5,391 nt of DNA. Origin: Hydrogenophaga sp. (lineage in GTDB: Bacteria; Pseudomonadota; Gammaproteobacteria; Burkholderiales; Burkholderiaceae). The translations under genes were made by a program, and so were the position numbers. The stretch is taken from positions 1-5,391 of the forward strand of contig JALOSH010000234.1 in NCBI GenBank assembly GCA_025458545.1. Reading direction: 5' to 3'. The notes under the pieces were generated by a model, which did not search any database, had not been told where the DNA came from, and saw nothing but the letters and a program-made list of their open reading frames with translations. Positions 1 to 5,391 of this stretch are shown here, piece by piece (position 1 is the stretch's first letter; each line of letters opens with the position of its first letter).

Positions 1-1
1 C

Positions 2-907
2 TCGGACCTTTCAACCGTGTTCGCGCAGCGTGCGAACCTGGGCAACCTGCGCTTCTGGCGCATGCTGGCCGACATCGTGCGCTTCAACCGCCTGGCCACG
101 CGCCTGGCCGAGCGCGGCGAAGACCTCGGGGCAGGCAGTCCGCTGCTGCAGCCACTGGGTGAATTCCTGACCCAACACCGCTTCTCGGACGAATTCCGCG
201 ACTGGTATTTCCTGCCCATGCTCGGTTGCATCTGGAGTTGCCCGACAGACCAGATGCTGCGCTTCCCCGTGGCCACGATGGTGCGCTTCTGCCACAACCA
301 CGGCCTGATCCAGGTCACCAACCGCCCGCAGTGGTACACCGTGGCCGGTGGTGCCCGCCAGTATGTGGAGAAGATCGTCGCGCGCATCCCCGATGCCCGC
401 CTGAACCGCCCGGTGCGCCAAGTGCTGCGCGACGAGAGCGGTGTGCGCATCGTCAGCGACGGTGCGGTGGAACGTTTTGACGCCGTGGTGCTGGCCTGCC
501 ACAGCGACCAGGCCCTGGCGCTGCTGGGCGAAGGCGCCAGCGCATCCGAGCGGCAGGTGCTCGGCGCCATCCGCTACCAGGCGAACCGCGCGGTGCTGCA
601 CACCGACGTGTCGGTGATGCCGACCGAGCGCAAGGCCTGGGCCGCCTGGAATTACGAACGTTCACCCCAGACCGCCCAGGAATCCGCCCAGGTCTGCCTG
701 CATTACTGGCTCAACCGCCTGCAACCGCTGCCCACGCCGCAACCGGTGATCGTGTCGCTCAATCCGAGCCGCGCCATCGCGCCGAGCCAGATCATGGGCG
801 AATACGCCTACGACCAAGCCAGCACACTTTCTATGCGGGCGCCTGGATGGGTTACGGTTTCCACGAAGACGGTCTCAAAGCCGGTCTGCAGGCGTCACGC
901 GCGCTGA
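2..907 (+). CDS. NAD/FAD-binding amine-oxidase-like protein, 5' partial, frameshifted near its C-terminus
   Basis: This is the C-terminal two thirds of a flavin-containing amine oxidase-like protein (COG2907 type). The N-terminal Rossmann FAD-binding part lies left of the window, and the frame is open from base 2. The family signature NRPQWYTVAGGARQYV is encoded at 320-364. The stretch VVLACHSDQAL and the later RYQANRAVLHTD and WAAWNY segments also match this family. Such proteins sit next to DUF1365 and cyclopropane fatty acid synthase genes and are presumed redox enzymes acting on fatty acyl chains; the exact reaction is not established here. Reading runs normally to EYAYD (800-814). It then continues as unrelated sequence and stops at 905-907, whereas the expected C-terminal FAD-contacting segment is found in another frame (see 823-984). 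A block of about 20 residues that normally follows YD (of the type HPVFD...LQG) is missing. The gene is either a real pseudogene or a sequencing/assembly error. Family assignment is firm; the product as read is probably not functional. Confidence 0.85.
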   Translation, partial: SDLSTVFAQRANLGNLRFWRMLADIVRFNRLATRLAERGEDLGAGSPLLQPLGEFLTQHRFSDEFRDWYFLPMLGCIWSCPTDQMLRFPVATMVRFCHNHGLIQVTNRPQWYTVAGGARQYVEKIVARIPDARLNRPVRQVLRDESGVRIVSDGAVERFDAVVLACHSDQALALLGEGASASERQVLGAIRYQANRAVLHTDVSVMPTERKAWAAWNYERSPQTAQESAQVCLHYWLNRLQPLPTPQPVIVSLNPSRAIAPSQIMGEYAYDQASTLSMRAPGWVTVSTKTVSKPVCRRHAR

Positions 908-984
908 TCGACGCCCACGGCCTGCTGCCACAAACCTCTGCCGCTGCGGCGCAACAGGCGGCCCTGCCTGGGGTGTTTGCGTGA
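823..984 (+). pseudogene. Displaced C-terminal segment of the flavoprotein, out of frame with the rest
   Basis: Read from 823 in frame 1, this stretch encodes HTFYAGAWMGYGFHEDGLKA and continues through LQASRALIDAHGLLPQ to a stop at 982-984. The GAWMGYGFHEDGLKAG block is the conserved C-terminal FAD-binding signature of the same amine-oxidase-like family, so it belongs to the preceding gene but is shifted by one frame. Its stop overlaps the GTG start of the next gene by four bases (GTGA, 981-984). That is the normal operon junction and shows that the ancestral gene ended here rather than at 907. No start codon or ribosome site of its own is evident, so I do not regard it as a separate gene. 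Confidence 0.8.
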
Positions 985-1787
985 GCGAAACGCCCATGGG
1001 TGCGCCACGAAACAACGCGGCACTGATCGGCTTCGGTCAGGTGCGCCACACGCGGCAACGGCCTCGGCGCAACGCGTTCGACTACCCCACCTGTTTTCTC
1101 ATGCTGCCGATGCGCAGCCTCCGCAGCAACGGCCCGGGCGCGCTGGCGCGCAACCGCCGCGCCGCGCTGGCGTTCCACGACGCCGACCACGGCGTGGGCG
1201 GCCCTGACGCGCTGGCGTGGATGGAGCAGCTGCTGGCGCAACACGGCATCGACGACGCCAGCGGCGAGATCTGGCTGCACACCTACCCGCGGGTGCTGGG
1301 CCACACCTTCAAGCCGGTCAGCCTCTGGCATTGCCACCGGGCCGACGGCTCCTTGCGCGCCGTGGTGGCCGAGGTGAACAACACCTTTGGCGAACGCCAC
1401 TGCTACCTGCTGGATGCGCCGCGCTACGGCGTGCCGTGCCGCGCCGACAAGGTGTTCCACGTCTCGCCCTTCTGCCCGGTGCGCGGCGAATACCGCTTCG
1501 TGTTCATGCGCGCGCAGCACGGCGGTCAAGACCGCACCGTCGCGCGCATCGACTACCACGACGAGGCCGGTGGCCCGGTGCTGATCGCCACCAGCGTGAG
1601 CGGCACTTTGCAGCCCTTGAACGAACAGACCCGGCGCCAGGCCCTGTGGGACCATCCCCTGCTCACACTCGCCGTGATCGCGCGCATCCACTGGCAGGCG
1701 GTTCGCCTGTGGGTCAAGCGCACACCTTTTTTCCGCCAGCCCGCCCCACCGGCCGACTTCGTCACCGCCGGTTCCCCGCAGCCCTGA
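981..1787 (+). CDS. DUF1365 domain-containing protein
   Basis: A 268-residue DUF1365 (COG3496) protein. The domain fills nearly the whole chain: the opening GFGQVRHTRQRPRRNAFDYP (residues 18-36) matches the family's conserved GxVxHxRxxPxxHxFxY pattern. The core is EIWLHTYPRVLGHTFKPVSL (96-115), then AVVAEVNNTFGERHCYLL (127-144) and DKVFHVSPFCPVRGEYRFVF (156-175), all family hallmarks. No signal peptide or clear membrane segment is visible, so it is probably cytoplasmic or membrane-peripheral. Its biochemical role is not known. The gene is nearly always found between the flavoprotein and the cyclopropane fatty acid synthase and is inferred to help modify phospholipid acyl chains. I chose the GTG at 981 because it overlaps the ancestral stop of the upstream gene by four bases and has a weak G-rich site (TGGGG, 969-973) at suitable distance. 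An ATG at 996 (residue 6) is an alternative start. Confidence 0.92.
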   Translation: MSETPMGAPRNNAALIGFGQVRHTRQRPRRNAFDYPTCFLMLPMRSLRSNGPGALARNRRAALAFHDADHGVGGPDALAWMEQLLAQHGIDDASGEIWLHTYPRVLGHTFKPVSLWHCHRADGSLRAVVAEVNNTFGERHCYLLDAPRYGVPCRADKVFHVSPFCPVRGEYRFVFMRAQHGGQDRTVARIDYHDEAGGPVLIATSVSGTLQPLNEQTRRQALWDHPLLTLAVIARIHWQAVRLWVKRTPFFRQPAPPADFVTAGSPQP

Positions 1788-1800
1788 AAACTTCGACGCC

Positions 1801-3114
1801 ATGAACAGCACCACCGCGCACCAGCACGCCGGCTTCAACCTGCCGCGTCACGCACCCGCCACCGCACGCAGCGCCCTGCAACTGCTGCAGCGCCTGCAAC
1901 ACGGCAGCCTGAGCCTGCAACTGCCCGACGGTTCGGTGCAACGCTTCGGCACCACCGACGGCCCTCATGCGGCGATCCGACTGAACAACTGGAACCTTTT
2001 TGGCGCCGCGCTCAAGTCGGGCGACATCGGCTTTGCGCAGAGCCATATTGACGGCGACTGGACCTCGCCCGACCTGACCGCGCTGCTGCGCCTCTTCATC
2101 GCCAACCGCGAGACGCTCGAAGGCGCGATCTACGGCAGCTGGTTCGGCCGCCTGGCCTACCGCCTGCGCCACCTGCTCAACCGCAACAACAAGCGCAACA
2201 GCCGCCAGAACATCCACGCCCATTACGACCTGGGCAACGCTTTCTACGATCTGTGGCTGGACCGCACGATGAACTATTCCTCGGCGCTGTTCGAGTCGGC
2301 CGACCAAGACATGGTGGCCGCGCAGCACGCCAAGGTGCGCCGCGCCTTGCGCATGGTGAACGTGCAGCCCGGCGACCGGGTGCTGGAGATCGGTTGCGGC
2401 TGGGGCGCCCTGGCCGAGATGGCCACCACCGAGTTCAAGGCCTCGCTGACCGGTGTCACGTTGTCCACCGAGCAGCTGGCGTTTGCGCAGCAGCGGATGA
2501 AGCGCCTCGGCATTCCGGAGGCCGACACGCCCGCCGCCGGGCCGCCCCAAGGCGGGCGAGCCCCCGCGGGGGGCAGCGACCCGCGTGAGCGGCGGATCGT
2601 CGGGGCCATGCACGATTTGCGGTTGCAGGACTACCGGGACATCAAGGACGGTCCTTACGATGCCATCTGCTCCATCGAGATGGTGGAAGCCGTGGGCCGT
2701 GAGTACTGGGACACCTACTTCGGCGCGGTGGCGCGCCTGCTCAAGGCCGGTGGTCAGGCCTGCATCCAGAGCATCACCATCCGCGACGACCTGTTCCAGC
2801 GCTACATCGCGGGCACCGATTTCATCCAGCAGTTCATCTTCCCCGGTGGCTGTCTGCCCAGCCCACACGAATTCCGCGCTGCCGCCGAGCGCGCCGGTCT
2901 GCAGGTGGTGGACCAGTTCCACTTCGGGCAAGACTACGCCCGCACCCTGCGCGAATGGCACGAGCGCTTCGTGCAGCAGCTCGATGCGGTGCGCGGGCTG
3001 GGGTTCGACGAGCGTTTCATCCGCACCTGGTCCTTCTACCTCGCCTACTGCGAAGCGGCGTTTGCCGAGGGCAACACCGACGTGGTCCAGTTCACCTTGC
3101 GCAAGCCCACCTGA
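1801..3114 (+). CDS. cfa: Cyclopropane-fatty-acyl-phospholipid synthase family protein with an in-frame repeat insertion
   Basis: A SAM-dependent enzyme (COG2230, Mycolic_acid_cyclopropane synthase family) that transfers a methyl/methylene group from S-adenosylmethionine to the double bond of unsaturated acyl chains in membrane phospholipids. The N-terminal lipid-binding region covers roughly residues 1-130. The conserved HYDLGNAFYDLWLDRTMNYS block (141-160) follows, then SAM motif I VLEIGCGWG (194-202), LQDYRD (275-280), the family glutamate segment SIEMVEAVG (291-299), FIFPGGCLPS (345-354) and WSFYLAYCEAAF (410-421). The protein has 437 residues against 382 in E. coli Cfa and, from memory, about 400-410 in close relatives. 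The excess is explained by about 31 residues at 241-271, rich in G, P, A and R and encoded by a palindromic DNA repeat (see 2530-2607). The E. coli Cys139 and His266 positions appear to be Ser161 and Gln323 here, which I believe is common in this subgroup. The ATG at 1801 follows the previous stop by 13 bases, without an obvious Shine-Dalgarno site. Cyclopropane synthesis is the default call; a methyl-branched or furan precursor product is possible. Confidence 0.93.
   Translation: MNSTTAHQHAGFNLPRHAPATARSALQLLQRLQHGSLSLQLPDGSVQRFGTTDGPHAAIRLNNWNLFGAALKSGDIGFAQSHIDGDWTSPDLTALLRLFIANRETLEGAIYGSWFGRLAYRLRHLLNRNNKRNSRQNIHAHYDLGNAFYDLWLDRTMNYSSALFESADQDMVAAQHAKVRRALRMVNVQPGDRVLEIGCGWGALAEMATTEFKASLTGVTLSTEQLAFAQQRMKRLGIPEADTPAAGPPQGGRAPAGGSDPRERRIVGAMHDLRLQDYRDIKDGPYDAICSIEMVEAVGREYWDTYFGAVARLLKAGGQACIQSITIRDDLFQRYIAGTDFIQQFIFPGGCLPSPHEFRAAAERAGLQVVDQFHFGQDYARTLREWHERFVQQLDAVRGLGFDERFIRTWSFYLAYCEAAFAEGNTDVVQFTLRKPT
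2530..2607 (+). repeat. GC-rich REP-like palindromic element inside the cfa reading frame
   Basis: Within cfa lies a run of consecutive small inverted repeats. CCGCC-ccaa-GGCGG is at 2542-2555 and GCCCCC-gcg-GGGGGC at 2560-2574. CCGC-gtga-GCGG is at 2581-2592. CCCGCC (2530-2535) can also pair with GGCGGG (2551-2556). The consensus of a G/C hairpin, then GGGGGGCAGCGAC, then a GTGAGCG motif closely resembles an intergenic repeat I recall from Comamonadaceae genomes; that match is from memory. The DNA is read as G/P/A/R-rich protein without a stop and does not correspond to any conserved part of the enzyme family, so it is best explained as an inserted mobile-type palindrome. Exact ends are uncertain by about ten bases on each side, and the strand is nominal. 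Confidence 0.75.
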
Positions 3115-3121
3115 GACCGCC

Positions 3122-3679
3122 ATGAAGCCGAACGCCCTGCTCACGCGCACCGCCATGTTGCTGGCCTGCACCACCAGCCTGTGGTTGCCGGTGCAGGCCA
3201 GCACCGCCGAGCCCACCGCCTTGGCCGCGCTCAGCGGCAAACAGGTGCTGGGCAGCTCGCTGTTCCGCTTCTGGGGTTTCGACGTCTACCAGGCCACGCT
3301 GCATGCGGGCTCCGGCTTCGACGCCGGGCGTTTCGAGCAGCAGCGCCTGGGCCTGGCGCTGCAGTACCGGCGCGCGTTCAAAGGCGCCGACATCGCCAAG
3401 CGATCGATCGACGAGATGCAAGCCATTGCCGCGCTGACGCCGCAACAAACGACCGAGTGGACAGCGGCCATGGTGCGCGCCTTCCCCGACGTGAAGGCCG
3501 GCGACGAGTTGCTGGGCGTGCACGTGCCGGGCAGTGGCGCACGCTTCTACCTCAATGGCCAGTTGCGCTCGACCGTGGACGACCCGCTGTTCTCGGCGCG
3601 CTTCTTCGGCATCTGGCTGTCGCCCAAAACCTCGGCGCCGCAACTGCGCACCGCCCTGATTGCCGGCGCCGCGCGCTGA
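3122..3679 (+). CDS. Chalcone-isomerase-like domain protein, secreted
   Basis: A 185-residue protein of the bacterial chalcone isomerase-like type (Chalcone_3 style). An N-terminal signal peptide is visible: basic start (MKPN, R9), hydrophobic core about 10-24, and a plausible signal peptidase I site after VQA (residue 26), so export to the periplasm is expected. The mature domain shows the family features FRFWGFDVYQATL, LALQYRRAFKGADIAKRSID, a central W and FPDV, then GDELLGVHVPG, ARFYLNGQLRSTVDDPLFSARFFGIWLS. The bacterial family has no proven enzymatic activity in general, and a lipid or fatty acid binding role has been suggested for the fold. Its place directly after the synthase (7-base gap) suggests handling or sensing of modified acyl chains, which is inference. 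The ATG at 3122 is chosen because it gives the signal peptide and sits tightly behind the upstream stop; the same frame is open further upstream only as a shadow of cfa. Confidence 0.88.
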   Translation: MKPNALLTRTAMLLACTTSLWLPVQASTAEPTALAALSGKQVLGSSLFRFWGFDVYQATLHAGSGFDAGRFEQQRLGLALQYRRAFKGADIAKRSIDEMQAIAALTPQQTTEWTAAMVRAFPDVKAGDELLGVHVPGSGARFYLNGQLRSTVDDPLFSARFFGIWLSPKTSAPQLRTALIAGAAR

Positions 3680-3691
3680 GCACCGGACGCC

Positions 3692-5041
3692 ATGATCCAG
3701 GAAGCCCACACCGCACCGGCCGAGCGCTTCACCGCGCCCGGTGCGTGGCGGCACGGGCTGCGCTACGGCCTGCTGGGCCTGCCGCTGGCGTTTGTGGCGC
3801 TTCCACTGTATGTGGTGCTCCCCAACCACTACGCACGCAGCTTCGCGGTGCCGCTGGCCGCGCTGGGTGCGGTGCTGCTGGCTGCGCGCCTGTTTGACGC
3901 AGTGCTCGACCCGTGGATCGGCCGCTGGGCCGACCGCCTGTTTGCACGCAGCCACCGCCAGGTGCTGGCGGCCGGGGCCGTGGCGGCGGTGGTGCTGGCG
4001 CTGGGTCTGTGGGGCCTGCTGTTCCCACCCGTCGCGGCACAAGCCGATGTGACCACCCTGCTGATCTGGGCCGGTGTGCTCATGGCCATCACCTACACCG
4101 CTTACAGCGTGGCCAGCGTGGCGCACCAGACCTGGGGCACCCGACTGGGTGGCACCGAGCCGCAGCGCAGCCGCATCAGCGCCTGGCGCGAAGGCCTGGC
4201 CCTGGTGGGCGTGCTCACCGCCGCCGTGCTGCCCGGCACGCTGGGCCTGGGGGCCACGGTGTTGGCCTTTGCGGTGCTGCTGGTGCTGGGCTGGTGGGCC
4301 TGGAGCGGCGCGGTGGTGCCCACGGCCCGCAGCCTGACGCTGGGCACGCTGCCGCAACAGAATTCGCTGATTCACCCGCTGCGCCAGCCGCGCTTTGTGC
4401 GGCTGCTGGCGGTGTTTGTGGTCAACGGCACCGCCAGCGCCGTGCCCGCCACGCTGGTGCTGTTCTTTGTGCAAGACCGCCTGCAAGCCCCACCCAGCGT
4501 GGAACCGGCCTTCCTCGCCACCTATTTCCTGTGCGCGGCGCTGTCGCTGCCGCTGTGGGTGAGGGTGGTGCCACGGCTGGGCCTGGCGCGCACCTGGCTG
4601 GTGGGCATGGGGCTGTCGGTGCTGGTGTTCATCTGGGCCGCCACCCTGGGCGCGGGCGACGTCACCGCCTTCCTCATCGTCTGTGCGTTGTCCGGCATCG
4701 CCCTGGGTACCGACCTGGCCCTGCCCTCGGCCTTGCTCACCGGCTTGATGGACGAGCTCGGTGAACGCGGCCAGCGCGAAGGCGCCTACCTGGGCTGGTG
4801 GAGCTTCGCGGCCAAACTCAACCTGGCCCTGGCCGCCGGGCTGGCGTTGCCCCTGCTCGGTTTCTTCGGTTACAGCCCCGGCGCCCGCGATGCGCAGGCG
4901 CTGTGGACGCTCACCGTCGCCTACTGCCTGCTGCCCTGCGCGCTCAAGCTGCTGGCCGCCGCCCTGCTGCACACCCTGATCATCCGCCCGGCGCGCCGTG
5001 CCGAATCGCTTCTGGCTTCCCCTTTGAAAGTGCACCCATGA
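3692..5041 (+). CDS. MFS transporter, GPH cation symporter-like
   Basis: A 449-residue integral inner-membrane protein. I count about twelve hydrophobic segments, roughly at residues 24-44, 51-67, 90-110, 124-144, 168-186, 188-206, 238-260, 274-290, 300-319, 325-350, 372-392 and 402-428. The loop after helix 2 reads RLFDAVLDPWIGRWADRLF (66-84), which fits the D-P-x-x-G-x-x-x-D pattern of the GPH (MFS_2) sugar:cation symporter group. AHQTWGTRLG (144-153) and QRSRISAWREG (158-168) in the loop after helix 4 are also typical. The substrate is unknown. Relatives in this neighbourhood are annotated only as MFS transporters, and transport or flipping of a lipid or lipid-derived product is a guess from context. 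The ATG at 3692 is 12 bases after the preceding stop. The stop overlaps the start of the next gene (ATGA, 5038-5041), indicating translational coupling. No truncation or frame problem is seen. Confidence 0.92.
   Translation: MIQEAHTAPAERFTAPGAWRHGLRYGLLGLPLAFVALPLYVVLPNHYARSFAVPLAALGAVLLAARLFDAVLDPWIGRWADRLFARSHRQVLAAGAVAAVVLALGLWGLLFPPVAAQADVTTLLIWAGVLMAITYTAYSVASVAHQTWGTRLGGTEPQRSRISAWREGLALVGVLTAAVLPGTLGLGATVLAFAVLLVLGWWAWSGAVVPTARSLTLGTLPQQNSLIHPLRQPRFVRLLAVFVVNGTASAVPATLVLFFVQDRLQAPPSVEPAFLATYFLCAALSLPLWVRVVPRLGLARTWLVGMGLSVLVFIWAATLGAGDVTAFLIVCALSGIALGTDLALPSALLTGLMDELGERGQREGAYLGWWSFAAKLNLALAAGLALPLLGFFGYSPGARDAQALWTLTVAYCLLPCALKLLAAALLHTLIIRPARRAESLLASPLKVHP
5026..5030 (+). promoter_or_regulatory. 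Ribosome binding site for the DUF3833 gene
   Basis: GAAAG lies seven bases before the ATG at 5038, inside the end of the transporter gene. It supports 5038 as the true start. This matters because the resulting protein lacks the family's usual lipoprotein leader, and no in-frame upstream start that would supply one was found. Confidence 0.5.
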
Positions 5042-5391
5042 AACGCCGCCTGCCACAGATTACCGACTACGCGGCCGAGAAACCGGTGTTGGACCTGCGC
5101 CAGTACTTCAACGGCACGCTCGACGCCTATGGTGTGTTCACCGACCGCAGCGGCAAGGTGGTGCAGCGCTTCACCGTGGTGATGCGCTGCAGCTGGAACG
5201 GCGACGAGGGTGTGCTGGACGAAGACTTCGTCTATTCGGACGGCACCACCCAGAAGCGCATCTGGCGCCTGAAGCACCTGGGCAACGGCCGCTACGAAGG
5301 CCGCGCCGACGACGTGGTGGGCGTCGCCCAGGGCCAGACCGCCGGCAACGCCTTCCGCTGGGGCTACACGCTGGCGCTGCCGGTGGACGGA
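5038..5391 (+). CDS. DUF3833 family protein, 3' partial, lacking a lipoprotein signal
   Basis: The first 118 residues of a DUF3833 protein; the C-terminus lies beyond the right edge. Family wording is clear: DYAAEKPVLDLRQYFNGTLD (10-29), VVQRFTVVMRCSWNGDEG (41-58), LDEDFVYSDGTTQKRIWRL (60-78), GRYEGRADDVVGVAQGQ (84-100) and GNAFRWGYTLALPVDG (103-118). Members are normally envelope lipoproteins with a short signal ending in a lipobox cysteine just before the DYxxxxPxxDL segment. Here the chain starts MKRRLPQITDYAAEKP, so only the basic beginning of a signal is present, with no hydrophobic core and no lipobox cysteine. The only Cys (51) is inside the domain. Either the leader was lost by an in-frame deletion or the protein is cytoplasmic. 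The function of the family is unknown; by context it belongs to the acyl-chain modification operon. The start is supported by the ATGA overlap with the transporter gene and the GAAAG site. Confidence 0.88.
   Translation, partial: MKRRLPQITDYAAEKPVLDLRQYFNGTLDAYGVFTDRSGKVVQRFTVVMRCSWNGDEGVLDEDFVYSDGTTQKRIWRLKHLGNGRYEGRADDVVGVAQGQTAGNAFRWGYTLALPVDG

Noticed and set aside
852..1838. 328-codon open frame on the - strand opposite DUF1365
   Set aside because: Shadow of a strongly conserved + strand gene; no recognisable motifs.
2560..2574. Strong G/C hairpin considered as a transcription terminator
   Set aside because: It lies inside the cfa coding frame, has no T-run after it, and is part of a series of hairpins matching a dispersed repeat.
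2585..3121. Upstream extension of the chalcone-isomerase-like frame into cfa
   Set aside because: The extension is S/P/R-rich shadow sequence of cfa. The ATG at 3122 gives a proper signal peptide directly after the cfa stop.
3158..3169. LLAC lipobox-like sequence in the chalcone-isomerase-like leader (residues 13-16)
   Set aside because: The hydrophobic core before the cysteine is too short and leucine at -2 is unusual. A better signal peptidase I site follows at VQA (residue 26).
1762..3240. 492-codon open frame on the - strand
   Set aside because: Antisense of the cfa gene and the inserted repeat; the composition is typical of a GC-rich shadow and no family is recognised.
3913..4764. Out-of-frame + strand open frame inside the transporter gene
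   Set aside because: The translation is G/R/A-rich with no domain, while the overlapping frame encodes a complete 12-helix transporter.
3092..5056. Very long open frame of 654 codons on the - strand
   Set aside because: It lies opposite three well-recognised + strand genes. Its translation is low-complexity (Q, G, H, A and R rich), as expected for the antisense of high-GC codons, and shows no domain.

Overview
The window looks like chromosomal DNA from a high-GC betaproteobacterium, most likely Comamonadaceae (Hydrogenophaga/Acidovorax-like). The reasons are very strong G/C preference at third codon positions, protein wording typical of that family, and a GC-rich palindromic repeat of a type I associate with Comamonadaceae genomes. 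The placement is from recognition of family sequences, not from a search.

All recognisable genes lie on the + strand and are packed as one operon-like block of six. (1) The C-terminal part of an NAD/FAD-binding amine-oxidase-like protein, cut by the left edge (from 2). Its reading frame is broken near 815-825, so it stops at 907 while its normal C-terminus continues in another frame to 984. (2) A DUF1365 protein (981-1787). (3) A cyclopropane-fatty-acyl-phospholipid synthase family SAM methyltransferase (1801-3114). (4) A secreted chalcone-isomerase-like protein (3122-3679). (5) A 12-helix MFS transporter resembling the GPH cation symporter group (3692-5041). (6) A DUF3833 protein (from 5038), cut by the right edge. 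Gaps between genes are 7-13 bases, or 4-base overlaps of the GTGA/ATGA type (981-984, 5038-5041), so co-transcription and translational coupling are likely. No promoter or terminator is visible, no gap exceeds 13 bases, and the promoter must lie to the left of the window.

This gene set recurs in proteobacteria, often near an ECF sigma factor/ChrR anti-sigma pair. It is thought to modify the unsaturated acyl chains of membrane phospholipids, by cyclopropanation, methylation or related oxidation, in response to stress such as singlet oxygen. The synthase would act at the membrane face. The flavoprotein and DUF1365 protein probably assist or carry out further steps. The chalcone-isomerase-like, MFS and DUF3833 proteins are envelope partners of unknown role.

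The block carries three unusual lesions. The synthase has about 31 extra residues encoded by a palindromic, REP-like DNA element inserted in frame. The flavoprotein gene has an apparent internal deletion of roughly 58 bases that also shifts the frame. The DUF3833 protein lacks the lipoprotein signal its family normally has. The in-frame repeat in the synthase is the most interesting observation.
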